A stretch of DNA of 35,788 nucleotides. Source: Bdellovibrionales bacterium. GTDB taxonomy: Bacteria; Bdellovibrionota; FAC87; UBA2466. The notes under the pieces were generated by a model that made no database searches, was not told where the DNA came from, and worked only from the letters and a program-made list of their open reading frames with translations. The translations under genes were made by a program, and so were the position numbers. This document shows positions 9,597 to 17,998 of the stretch, in pieces (the stretch's first letter is position 1; every line of letters begins with the position of its first letter). The stretch spans positions 1 through 35,788 of the forward strand of contig SXPJ01000033.1 of NCBI GenBank assembly GCA_005776395.1. Reading direction: 5' to 3'.

Positions 9597-12500
9597 ATGG
9601 AAGATCTCGTGAGAAGTAAAAGAAAGTTTTCGTTTCCCTTGGGTTGGCTACTTAATTTAAGCCTCAAGAAAAAACTCTATCTGATTATTGGGCTTTTGAT
9701 AGGAAATATCGTTCTTATCATCTCACTCGGAACCTTTGCTCTTAATACTCTTTCCAGTATTAGAGCTGCGATTACCGGCGAGGATCTTTGGGCAAAGGCC
9801 CAGAAGACCGCTATCTATTCATTGCGGACCTATGCCTTATTACAGGACGAAGAGGCTTACCAGCAATATTTAGAGGCCATCAAAATCCCCATGGCTTATG
9901 ACAGGGCAAATCGAGAGTTTAAAAAAACTAAACCCAATCTTACTATTGTGAGCCAAGCCTTTATCGAGGGGGGAATTCATCCCAAGGATATCGCAGGTGT
10001 TGCCCGTCTCTTTATTTATTTTCAATGGGTTCCCCATGTGGCTACCTCATTTCGCGCATGGGCTGAAGCACAGGCGCTTGTAGAAGAGGTTCAAAATCTT
10101 GCTCGACAACTGCGTGCAGAGCACCTTTCTCGCAAGACGACAGGAAAAGAGGTTGGCGGTTTTGTAAGTAGGCCTTTTATAAATCAGCCCTATATAAAGC
10201 AAATTGATAACCTGAATCAAAAAATTACAGCTCTCGAAATTCAGTACTCTTCAGATTTTGGCGAAGTTTCGCGTTGGGCCGCAGATGTTTTTACTTTGCT
10301 TATGGTCGGAGGATCTCTTTTTGTCGGCCTTTTAAGTGTTGTCATCGCGTTCTTTATCAGTAACGAGATTGTTTATAGTATTGGAAAAATATCCGAAGCA
10401 GCAGCTCAGGCAGCTAATGGCGATTTAAAGGTGAGAGTCGCTATCGATACCGAGGATGAGTTAGGAAATCTTGCTAATGCCTTCAATCACATGACGGAGG
10501 GGCTTGGAAAGTTTGATAGACTTAAGACCGAATTTTTTTCCAATGTCAGCCACGAGTTTCGGACTCCATTGACACTCATCCTGGCCCCTTTGGAAGATCT
10601 CTTGTCTACCCAAAACTCAACGCTATCCCGCGAAAGCCTTGAAACCGTCTATCGAAATGCGCTTAGGCTATTAAAGTTAGTTAATTCGTTACTTGATTTC
10701 TCAAGACTCGAAGCGGGAAGGCTCAAGGCTCTTTACGTTCCTACTGACCTCTCCTCCTGTACAAGAGAACTCGCGAGCCACTTTGAATCGGTCGTTGAAA
10801 AGGCAGGTCTTAAATTTATTGTGGACTGTAAGCCTTCTCCTGAGCCTCTTTATGTGGATCGCGATCTGTGGGAAAAGATCGTTCTTAATTTACTGTCAAA
10901 TGCATTGAAGTTTACTTTTGAAGGAAAAATCTCGATCTGTTTTAGTTATGATGCTTCTGGGGGAGTTCTGGAGGTTCAAGATACGGGAACCGGGATTCCC
11001 AAGAACGAGATGCCTCACCTTTTCGGGAGATTTCATCGAATTAAAGGGGCTCGCTCGCGCACTTATGAGGGCTCTGGCATAGGCCTTTCGTTAGTGAAGG
11101 AATTGGCGCTGCTTCATGGGGGAAATATCGAAGCAGAAAGTAGCGAAGGCAAAGGAACAAAATTTACTGTTCATATCCCTTTTGGCTATGCCCATTTTCC
11201 TCCTGATCAGGTTGCCCAAGTTTCTACAAGTTCCCCCTTTTCTTCGAGTTTGAAGGCGATAAGTGCCCATATTCAGGAATCTTTTTTTGATTTATCCGAG
11301 GAGATGATGACTGAACCTCTTACGTCAGTCGAGGCCTCCAGCACAGAAAAACCTAGAATTCTTATAGTGGATGATAACGCGGATATGCGTACCTATATCA
11401 CGCGACTTTTACTTCCTCAATGGGAGGTCGAGACCGCTCAGGATGGATCTGAGGCCCTAGAATCAATTCGACGACGGCTGCCGGATCTTGTTTTAAGCGA
11501 TATCATGATGCCGAAGATGAATGGCTTTGAACTTCTACAGGCCTTGAGGCAAGATCCGGCTACTAAGCATCTTTCTATCATCCTTCTTTCTGCTCGCGCG
11601 GGAGAGGAATCGCGTACCGAAGGTATTACAGCGGGTGCGGACGATTATCTCGTTAAGCCTTTTTCAGGCAAAGAGCTCATAGCACGCGTAAACACTCACC
11701 TGAATTTGTCACGAGTGAGAAAGGAAGTAGTCACGAATGCCGCAATAGTTTTACGACTTCAATCAGAACAAAAATGGTTAGAATCGACACTTGATTTCAT
11801 GCCCATTCCGTTACTGCTTATCGAACCTTCCAGTGGACGGGTTACTTTTTCTAATCGCGCAGCAGATCTAATGGCCGGTGGAGTCTTTCCTAAGAATATT
11901 CCAATGGAAAATTATACAGAGTCCTATAGATTCACGGATGAAAATGATCAAGAACTTTCTGTGGATAAATATCCATTCGTACGGGCAGCTCGAGGTGAAA
12001 AAATTGAAGGGGAGAGTTTAGTCTGGCACTCATCAGCTGGACGCTTTACGATCTTAATGAGTACGGACACTCTGACTGAGATGCATGGTCATCCTAAGAC
12101 TATCATCCTAGCTTTCCAAGATGTTACGGCACTTTCAAAGGCTATACGCTCTCGTGATGAATTTTTGTCCATCGCTTCGCACGAGCTTAAAACTCCAATC
12201 ACATCCTTAAAAATGCAGCTTCAATTGGCACAGCGTGAGATTAAACCGGAGAAGGGGATTGTTCCACCTCTAGAAAGGCTGACTAAACTGCTCTATATCT
12301 TTAATTTACAGATAGATCGGCTCACAAGTTTAGTGGAAGGCCTCTTGGATGTAAGCCGAATTCAAGCAGGAAAACTAAATCTTAATATAGAGCCTTGCAA
12401 TCTTTCGAAACTTATTAAGCAAGTTATCGAGCGATTTAATCCTCAATTAATCTATGCTCAGTGCTCCATAGAATTCAATATTGATGAGGGTGTCACAGGG

Positions 12501-12926
12501 CTCTGGGATCAAGGTCGGATAGAGCAGGTAGTCAGTAATCTTGTCTCAAACGCAATTAAATATGCTCCAGGAAAACCTATTCGTATTTCACTCGCTACAA
12601 GACAGGACTACGCCTATTTCACTATTCAAGATTTCGGTCCCGGCATTGAGAAGGAGAAACAGGTTAAGATCTTTGAGCGTTTTGAACGGGCCGTTTCATC
12701 TCAAAATATCAGCGGCCTTGGTCTTGGACTCTTTATCTCAAAGCAAATTATTAAAGCGCATGGTGGCTTAATAGATTTATGGAGTGAATCTGGCAAAGGC
12801 TCTGTATTCACGGTCACTATTCCTATCCGGCCTATAGCGGATGTAAACGGTGATAAAGGTATTGATGAACCTTTTTTAAACCGTCCAATAGCTCCATTAC
12901 GCCCAGGAGAAGGAATCCCCCTATGA
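9597..12926 (+). CDS. Membrane hybrid sensor histidine kinase with two kinase modules and an internal receiver
   Basis: This 1109-residue sensor has a membrane helix at about 29-50, a periplasmic sensor of about 180 residues, a second helix at about 232-255 and a HAMP linker to about 308. Kinase module 1 has phospho-acceptor His319 (SNVSHEFRTP), an N-box near 434 and a G-box near 461. A receiver follows with acidic pocket VDDN at 591-594 and phospho-acceptor Asp635 (SDIMMPKMNG). A PAS-like segment (about 715-845) leads to kinase module 2 with His862 (IASHELKTP), N-box 981-985 and a complete ATP lid. Both kinases look catalytically complete. The ATG at 9597 has no ribosome binding site, but GGAAG at 9599-9603 is well placed for a GTG start at 9609. 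The stop overlaps the next gene by 4 bases. The stimulus is unknown. Confidence 0.92.
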   Translation: MEDLVRSKRKFSFPLGWLLNLSLKKKLYLIIGLLIGNIVLIISLGTFALNTLSSIRAAITGEDLWAKAQKTAIYSLRTYALLQDEEAYQQYLEAIKIPMAYDRANREFKKTKPNLTIVSQAFIEGGIHPKDIAGVARLFIYFQWVPHVATSFRAWAEAQALVEEVQNLARQLRAEHLSRKTTGKEVGGFVSRPFINQPYIKQIDNLNQKITALEIQYSSDFGEVSRWAADVFTLLMVGGSLFVGLLSVVIAFFISNEIVYSIGKISEAAAQAANGDLKVRVAIDTEDELGNLANAFNHMTEGLGKFDRLKTEFFSNVSHEFRTPLTLILAPLEDLLSTQNSTLSRESLETVYRNALRLLKLVNSLLDFSRLEAGRLKALYVPTDLSSCTRELASHFESVVEKAGLKFIVDCKPSPEPLYVDRDLWEKIVLNLLSNALKFTFEGKISICFSYDASGGVLEVQDTGTGIPKNEMPHLFGRFHRIKGARSRTYEGSGIGLSLVKELALLHGGNIEAESSEGKGTKFTVHIPFGYAHFPPDQVAQVSTSSPFSSSLKAISAHIQESFFDLSEEMMTEPLTSVEASSTEKPRILIVDDNADMRTYITRLLLPQWEVETAQDGSEALESIRRRLPDLVLSDIMMPKMNGFELLQALRQDPATKHLSIILLSARAGEESRTEGITAGADDYLVKPFSGKELIARVNTHLNLSRVRKEVVTNAAIVLRLQSEQKWLESTLDFMPIPLLLIEPSSGRVTFSNRAADLMAGGVFPKNIPMENYTESYRFTDENDQELSVDKYPFVRAARGEKIEGESLVWHSSAGRFTILMSTDTLTEMHGHPKTIILAFQDVTALSKAIRSRDEFLSIASHELKTPITSLKMQLQLAQREIKPEKGIVPPLERLTKLLYIFNLQIDRLTSLVEGLLDVSRIQAGKLNLNIEPCNLSKLIKQVIERFNPQLIYAQCSIEFNIDEGVTGLWDQGRIEQVVSNLVSNAIKYAPGKPIRISLATRQDYAYFTIQDFGPGIEKEKQVKIFERFERAVSSQNISGLGLGLFISKQIIKAHGGLIDLWSESGKGSVFTVTIPIRPIADVNGDKGIDEPFLNRPIAPLRPGEGIPL

Positions 12927-13297
12927 ACACACCTCTCAAGAGAGTTCTCATAGTAGAAGACGACGAATCTATTCGAGACTCGACAAAAGAGCTCTTAGAA
13001 CTTGAAGGTTATACGGTCGAATGCGCTAAAGATGGCGAGGAAGGGATTCAAACTCTTCGTTATAGCGAGGTTCTTCCCGATCTGATTTTATTAGATCTTA
13101 TGATGCCCATTAAAGATGGATTTCAATTTCGACTTGAGCAACAGCAAGATCCGAAACTTGCACAGGTTCCAGTCGTTATTATGACTGCTGACGGGCATGC
13201 CGAACAAAAAAAAGAAAGACTTAATGCCAAGGGATACATAAAAAAACCATCGGATATTGAGACTATTTTGGAGGTTGTAAAGCAGTGTTGTCCTTAA
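12923..13297 (+). CDS. Single-domain response regulator
   Basis: This 124-residue protein is a stand-alone receiver with no output domain. The acidic pocket VEDDES and phospho-acceptor Asp58 (LLDLMMPIKDG) are present, followed by the switch Thr in VIMTADG and the conserved lysine in YIKKPSD. The ATG overlaps the kinase stop as ATGA, so translation is coupled. It should take phosphate from the hybrid kinase and act through protein contact, as an intermediate or competitor in a phosphorelay. The phosphotransfer direction is inferred from gene order alone. Confidence 0.92.
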   Translation: MNTPLKRVLIVEDDESIRDSTKELLELEGYTVECAKDGEEGIQTLRYSEVLPDLILLDLMMPIKDGFQFRLEQQQDPKLAQVPVVIMTADGHAEQKKERLNAKGYIKKPSDIETILEVVKQCCP

Positions 13298-13689
13298 CCG
13301 AGAGTTTAAAAAGTGAACCTAAAACCATTGTCATTGTGGATGATACTCTCGATCTGACCTGTGCATACCAGCAGATTTTAGAACTCAAAGGGTATCGTGT
13401 TTTTTTAGCAGCTAGCGGACCAGAGGCTCTGGAGTTATTGAGCCGGATTCCTTCACCCAATTTGCTCTTGGTGGATTTTTTAATGCCCATCATGAACGGT
13501 GTGGATTTTCTTAAAGAACTTAAAAAACAGAATCCAGAGATCTTTGAAATTACGCCTATTGTTGGATTCTCAGGCCTTTTTAGTGGAAGTCCACTGCTGA
13601 TAGAAATGGAGCTTATGGTGTGCCGAGTAGTGGAAAAGCCTAGCGGCATTGAAGAGGTCTTAAGGCTAGTCAATGAGACAATCCGTTAG
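13285..13689 (+). CDS. Second single-domain response regulator
   Basis: This is another lone receiver, 134 residues, beginning at a GTG that overlaps the previous gene by 13 bases. A GGAGG at 13270-13274, ten bases upstream, supports that start. The pocket VDDT, phospho-acceptor Asp64 (LLVDFLMPIMNG), switch Ser (VGFSGL) and lysine (VVEKPSG) are all present. The helix 4 to helix 5 face differs from its neighbour, so the two receivers probably contact different partners. With the hybrid kinase it completes a three-gene signalling operon. No DNA-binding regulator is encoded nearby. Confidence 0.88.
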   Translation: MLSLTESLKSEPKTIVIVDDTLDLTCAYQQILELKGYRVFLAASGPEALELLSRIPSPNLLLVDFLMPIMNGVDFLKELKKQNPEIFEITPIVGFSGLFSGSPLLIEMELMVCRVVEKPSGIEEVLRLVNETIR

Positions 13690-13839
13690 TTAGTTTTTGC
13701 CGAGTGGTGACTCTAATAAGTGGAGCACCTAGTCAATCTTTCAGTTAACAGTTGATCAGATTTCTCTAGTTTATAGAGGCAAGTTCTAACAGATTATGAG
13801 ATTCTAAATGAGTCATCTTCTTTTTCTTTTTAAAGCTCT

Positions 13840-13867
13840 AAATCAATAAATCACAAATCATAAATCA
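13840..13867 (+). repeat. Four AAATCA repeats upstream of the C13 peptidase gene
   Basis: AAATCA occurs at 13840-13845, 13848-13853, 13855-13860 and 13862-13867, with steps of 8, 7 and 7 bases. The array lies immediately before GGGAGGG, the ribosome binding site of the peptidase gene at 13884. It may be a translation-enhancing A-rich leader, a protein or RNA binding array, or a simple repeat prone to slippage. Confidence 0.5.
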
Positions 13868-13883
13868 AACCCGGGAGGGTTAT

Positions 13884-15161
13884 ATGAAACTTGCGTCTTT
13901 GTGTCTTCTTGTAGGTTTAACGGGTTTGTCCTCTTTTGCTCTTGAAATAAAGATCGAAGAACTTTCGTTACGATTATCTCCTCAATGGCGATTACACCAA
14001 CAGGCTAAGCATCAATCGACGGAACTTTTAGGGTTTGAAAAAGAGAAGAGCTATCTTCAGGTTTATGTGCGGCCTCTAACCGCCAGTTATCAATCTGAAC
14101 TCTATGAAATTTCAGAGGCTAAGATAGTTAAAGAATATGTTTATCCCGTTCAATCAAAGTTAAAATGGTTAGTTAAAGAGACACTTAAAGAAAATATTTC
14201 TACCCATGTGGCCTTTGCTAGAACGGAGAGTTTTGACTATCTGATGATAGCTAGGGGGCCTCAAGCAGAATCTCCTCGTCAAATTTTACAAGAGGCCATA
14301 ACCGGTATGGATTTTCTAAATGCATCGACGCGTTCACTTACGGGGCCCGATTATTCAGGTAAGAAATATTATGTGGGATTTGGAGACTATCTTTCTGGAT
14401 TTATGGGAAATGAAGTTAAATACGATATTGCTCACACTCATGATGTTTTTACAAAAGAGATGGGCGGCAATTATTTGGGAACGAAAATTAATGGTTCTCA
14501 AGTCGACTCAGCAGATCTTTATAAAAAGTGGGAGGAGGTAAAAAGTGTAATGACCGATAAGGATATGTATGTTCAATATTCCAGTGGTCATGGAAGCCAT
14601 ACAGGCCTTATGTTTGGCCCGAGTTACAACAAAATCCGTGATAACGCTCTCTCTTATCCTGCAAAAGAGATCATTATCTTTACGATGGCCTGTTATTCAG
14701 GAAATTTGGTGGATTCTTTCAATCAAAAAAAATCGATTTGGCAAGATTGGCAGTCTCAAGGTCGAACCTTAATGGTAATGGCTTCGAGTCAAGCTAATGA
14801 AACCTCAAGTACTGGCCCTATTCATGACTCTGAAGAGCCACAGGGGCCTAGTGGCAGCGCGGGAAGTGCTTTCGGTCATTCCCTTTGGAAAGCCCTAATT
14901 GGCCATGCAGATGGAGCTGTGGATGGGATTAAAGATTATTTTCTCTCTTTGGCTGAAATTCGCGAATTCACGATTAAGCTCACACAAAAGATGGGGGATC
15001 ACACCCCTTCAGTCACTGGGGCTTATAATGATAATCTCCTTATGGTTAAAGTGCCCTCAAAGCAATATAGAGAGGCTCTTTTAGGTGGAACTGAAAATTT
15101 ATCTGAGGATCAAATCTTAGAAAAAATTCGCGCCCTCGATGCTGAGTGGAGGCTGAAGTAG
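13884..15161 (+). CDS. Secreted C13-family (legumain/caspase-like, clan CD) cysteine peptidase
   Basis: The 425-residue protein starts with a signal peptide (MKLASLCLLVGLTGLSSFA). A region of about 130 residues precedes a peptidase domain with the clan CD catalytic dyad: His236 in QYSSGHGSHTG and Cys270 in IIFTMACYSGNLV, each following a hydrophobic strand as the fold requires. The segment TLMVMASSQANETS matches the substrate-pocket strand. Clan CD enzymes in family C13 cleave after Asn or Asp, but the specificity here is not certain. A strong GGGAGGG ribosome binding site and an AAATCA repeat array precede the ATG. The gene stands alone, with about 195 bases separating it from the signalling operon. 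The protein probably acts in the periplasm or outside the cell. Confidence 0.8.
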   Translation: MKLASLCLLVGLTGLSSFALEIKIEELSLRLSPQWRLHQQAKHQSTELLGFEKEKSYLQVYVRPLTASYQSELYEISEAKIVKEYVYPVQSKLKWLVKETLKENISTHVAFARTESFDYLMIARGPQAESPRQILQEAITGMDFLNASTRSLTGPDYSGKKYYVGFGDYLSGFMGNEVKYDIAHTHDVFTKEMGGNYLGTKINGSQVDSADLYKKWEEVKSVMTDKDMYVQYSSGHGSHTGLMFGPSYNKIRDNALSYPAKEIIIFTMACYSGNLVDSFNQKKSIWQDWQSQGRTLMVMASSQANETSSTGPIHDSEEPQGPSGSAGSAFGHSLWKALIGHADGAVDGIKDYFLSLAEIREFTIKLTQKMGDHTPSVTGAYNDNLLMVKVPSKQYREALLGGTENLSEDQILEKIRALDAEWRLK

Positions 15162-15551
15162 TTCAAGACAAGATTGCGAGTCATTACCACAAATCAACAA
15201 GGTGGAAATATTTTCGAACGGGATCTAAGGATATTTAGAGATACTCAGCGAAAAGATTATCCTCGTGGTCGCGGGGTGTAATTATTTGGCTTTGGCGAAG
15301 TCTTACAATGCTTCTCACTTTGAACATCTTAAATTGAGTAAAAATAATACAGGTGTCTTTTCGAAATACTCTAGAGTCTCTTAGAAATTGATAAAATCCG
15401 TCCAATTTTAATTCCTCTAAAAAAATATCTACCTTCTTTACTAGCAGTGATATTATGCAGATTAATTGTCTTATCGTTTTTCATTAAAATAAATTATTAG
15501 TGACTCCGAATTTAATAACCTAGCTTTATTAAATAAAAAGGGGAATTTAAA
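15162..15551. other. Gene-free spacer
   Basis: About 390 AT-rich bases lie between the peptidase and GT4 genes. No RNA gene, repeat or coding remnant was convincing in either strand. An AAGGGG ribosome binding site occurs just before the ATG at 15552. The rest presumably contains the glycosyltransferase promoter. Confidence 0.4.
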
Positions 15552-16892
15552 ATGGCTAAATTACGTGTTTTGTTTGTTCCTGATTCTATTTACTGGGTTA
15601 CCGGTGAAATCACTAAGGTATTTGCTCATTTTAGCCCATGGGTATCGCCTACTATTATCTCTGGTCCCATTGTTCAGAGAATAGCCGCATCCCGCCCCTT
15701 TCTTCTGAAAAATATTGATCTAGTTCATTTTCTCTGTCCCTACTCCTCTTGGCAGCTGTTGCCTTTTCTTCATACACGGATTCCAACCGTCACTACGATT
15801 CATCACGTGGTCGATTGGGAATACGAAAAACATAATTTACAAGGTGATGCATTAATGACCCAGTCTGAGGAGTGGGTGGAGGATCTGGTGACTCGAGGAG
15901 TGGCAAGGGATCGGATTGTGAAAATACAAAATGGCGTGGATACAAACTGCTTTAAGCCGGTTAGTTCAGCCGAGCGAATAGCACTACGGCGAAAGTTCAA
16001 TCTTCCAGAGACCGACCCTGTGATCGGTTTTTTTGCAAAAAAATCCAGCGATCACAATTACCGTAAAGGGGCCGACATTTTCGAATCTGCCATTCTGGAA
16101 GTTATCAAGTCAATTCCTAATATTACAGTTTTAATCGTGGGGCCAGGATGGCAGGAATTTATAGAGCGGCTTCAAGTGAAAGGAGTTCGTGTTTTAAATT
16201 TCCCCTTCGTAAAAAAGGTTAAAGATCTAGCGCCAATCTATGCGTGCCTCGATCTTTATTGGATTACCTCCAGAATTGAAGGTGGCCCAGTGACCTTAAT
16301 GGAGGCAATGAGTAGTGAGGTTCCCTGTATCTCGACTCCAGTGGGTCTCGCTAAAGAGATTATTCAGAGTGGAAAGAATAGTATTTTAGTCAATAAAGAG
16401 GATTCCGTAGCCATAGCTCAGAACACAGTTTTACTTCTACAGGACCCGATAAGACTGAAAGCCATGGGAAGGACGGCTCGCGAAACTATTTTAGCAAAGC
16501 ATTCATTGGGTTTTTCCTGCCCTCTTTTAGTAGATCTTTACGGAATTGCCTTGAAAAACTTTTCAGATAGAACTGGCCAGGTAATGCCAAAACTTGAAAT
16601 TACAAGAGGCGAGTTAATTACCAAAACAACCTATTTGCCGAAACAACACATGGAGGCTATCCCTCATAGTTACCGCTCGGAACTTTTTGCGGAGGAGGAT
16701 CTTTTATGGATGAACTCATTAAAAGCAGCAGGTGAACGACGGGAAGCTTGGTACTTTGCAATAAAAGCCTGTTTGCATGCGCCATTCTCTTTGGAGGTTT
16801 GGAGAGAACTGCTTCGGAAAAATCTACCCCATGGATTCTCTAGTATTATTCGAAGAATTAAAAACCATCGAGTGTTCGCAGGTAAATCTTAA
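15552..16892 (+). CDS. GT4-type glycosyltransferase with a C-terminal extension
   Basis: This 446-residue cytoplasmic enzyme has the GT-B fold of family GT4. The N-terminal half (LRVLFVPDSIYWVTGEI, TTIHHVVDWEYEK) forms the acceptor domain. The C-terminal half has the donor-binding region RKGADIFESAI and the signature EGGPVTLMEAMSSEVPCIS near 255, where the glutamates contact the nucleotide-sugar. From about residue 340 an extra stretch rich in charged and aromatic residues (LLWMNSLKAAGERREAWYFA) looks like TPR-type helices. It stands alone, so the glycan it builds cannot be named; other sugar-modifying genes in the window are not adjacent. Confidence 0.88.
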   Translation: MAKLRVLFVPDSIYWVTGEITKVFAHFSPWVSPTIISGPIVQRIAASRPFLLKNIDLVHFLCPYSSWQLLPFLHTRIPTVTTIHHVVDWEYEKHNLQGDALMTQSEEWVEDLVTRGVARDRIVKIQNGVDTNCFKPVSSAERIALRRKFNLPETDPVIGFFAKKSSDHNYRKGADIFESAILEVIKSIPNITVLIVGPGWQEFIERLQVKGVRVLNFPFVKKVKDLAPIYACLDLYWITSRIEGGPVTLMEAMSSEVPCISTPVGLAKEIIQSGKNSILVNKEDSVAIAQNTVLLLQDPIRLKAMGRTARETILAKHSLGFSCPLLVDLYGIALKNFSDRTGQVMPKLEITRGELITKTTYLPKQHMEAIPHSYRSELFAEEDLLWMNSLKAAGERREAWYFAIKACLHAPFSLEVWRELLRKNLPHGFSSIIRRIKNHRVFAGKS

Positions 16893-16907
16893 TGCTGTCA
16901 TGCGATA

Positions 16908-16977
16908 ATTCTCGGTGGGCTTTTTTGAGAAGAGTTCTATCGGCTTAGCAGAGAGTACTTCACCGAGAATCGCTGGC
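16908..16977. repeat. Inverted-repeat element, copy A (possible decayed miniature element)
   Basis: ATTCTCGGTG at 16908-16917 is perfectly inverted as CACCGAGAAT at 16961-16970. The right end extends to TTCACCGAGAATCGCTGGC (16959-16977), which recurs in variant form at 21995-22012 and 22141-22159. A GGCTTTTTTGAGAAG segment inside it also has a counterpart near 22199-22217. This suggests a dispersed, decayed mobile or regulatory element. Confidence 0.45.
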
Positions 16978-17017
16978 GTAATGACTTGAATGTTGCCGAG
17001 ACTCTTTTGCAAAGTTA

Positions 17018-17047
17018 TCCTTAGTCCTTGAAATTGAGGGCTAAGGA
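17018..17047 (+). promoter_or_regulatory. Hairpin covering the YeiH ribosome binding site
   Basis: TCCTTAGTCC (17018-17027) pairs with GGGCTAAGGA (17038-17047), giving a 10-bp stem with one G-U pair and a 10-base loop. The right arm contains the only plausible Shine-Dalgarno sequences (GAGGG at 17036-17040, AAGGA at 17043-17047) and ends two bases before the ATG at 17050. In RNA it would mask initiation of the yeiH-MFS operon. A thermosensor, protein-binding or coupling role is inferred only. Confidence 0.5.
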
Positions 17048-17049
17048 CT

Positions 17050-17997
17050 ATGCAACATAAAACCTGGAAAATATTATTTCCATTAATTGCCTTAACCTCT
17101 CTTTATCCAGCTGTTTCCTCAGCTCAAGCCCTTTTGGCAGGACTCATTCTCTCTCTTCTTTTTGGAAATCCTTGGCTAGAAAAGACTAAAAAATATGCGA
17201 CTAAGCTTTTGGCCTATTCGGTCATGGGTCTTGGGGCTGGAATGAATCTAAATGCGGTCTTTAAAGTAGGGGCTTCAGGAGTGGGTTATACCGTTATCGG
17301 AATATCTCTTACTCTTTTATTGGGGAGAATAATTGGAAAATTTCTGAGATCCAATCGAGATAGCTCTATTCTCATCAGCGTGGGAACTGCCATCTGCGGT
17401 GGAAGCGCTATAGCCGCTGTAGCTCCGGTGATTCGGGCCAAACCCCAGGATGTTTCAGTGAGTCTTGTGATTGTTTTCATGCTCAATGCTACGGCTCTTG
17501 TGCTTTTTCCCTGGTTAGGGCATCAATTTAATCTTTCAGAGACTCAGTTTGGTTTGCTAAGTGCCTTAGCGATTCATGATACGAGTTCGGTGGTGGGAAG
17601 TGCCGTTCTATTTGGACCCAAGGCCCTTGAAGTGGCAACTACAGTCAAGTTGACTCGAGCCCTATGGATTATTCCGGTTACACTTCTTTTTGCCGCGCTT
17701 CAAAAAAAGAATTCTCAAGAACAGAGTGGAAAAAGTTTTAAGAAGCCTTGGTTTATTCTTGGATTTCTTGGAATGGCGGCCCTTGTAACTTTTGTTCCGG
17801 AATTTAAGACCTATGGAGATCTGCTCAATCAGGGGGCTAAGCGATCTCTTGTCATGACCCTGTTTTTAATTGGAAGTCATTGCCCTAGATCTGCACTGAA
17901 AGAGGTAGGGATAAAGCCTTTGATTTTAGGAATTTCTTTATGGATTTTAGTTTCAGTTTCTACTTTGTCAGCCATCAAACTTGGTTGGATTTCTTAA
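17050..17997 (+). CDS. yeiH: YeiH-family (UPF0324) membrane protein, putative anion exporter
   Basis: This 315-residue protein has about nine or ten membrane helices and closely matches UPF0324/YeiH. Typical segments are QALLAGLILSLLFGNPW, YSVMGLGAGMNLNAVF, VGTAICGGSAIAAVAPVI and SALAIHDTSSVVGSA. The glycine-rich ICGGSAIAA loop and the AIHDTSSVVG motif are family hallmarks. Members are annotated as putative sulfate or sulfonate-related exporters, but transport is poorly established. It overlaps or abuts the MFS gene (stop at 17995-17997, next ATG at 17999), so the two are translated together. The start is preceded by a hairpin that may control both. Confidence 0.88.
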   Translation: MQHKTWKILFPLIALTSLYPAVSSAQALLAGLILSLLFGNPWLEKTKKYATKLLAYSVMGLGAGMNLNAVFKVGASGVGYTVIGISLTLLLGRIIGKFLRSNRDSSILISVGTAICGGSAIAAVAPVIRAKPQDVSVSLVIVFMLNATALVLFPWLGHQFNLSETQFGLLSALAIHDTSSVVGSAVLFGPKALEVATTVKLTRALWIIPVTLLFAALQKKNSQEQSGKSFKKPWFILGFLGMAALVTFVPEFKTYGDLLNQGAKRSLVMTLFLIGSHCPRSALKEVGIKPLILGISLWILVSVSTLSAIKLGWIS

Positions 17998-17998
17998 A

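Noticed and set aside
13263-13673. Long minus-strand open frame opposite the second response regulator
   Set aside because: It mirrors a well-supported receiver domain on the plus strand and has no family features.
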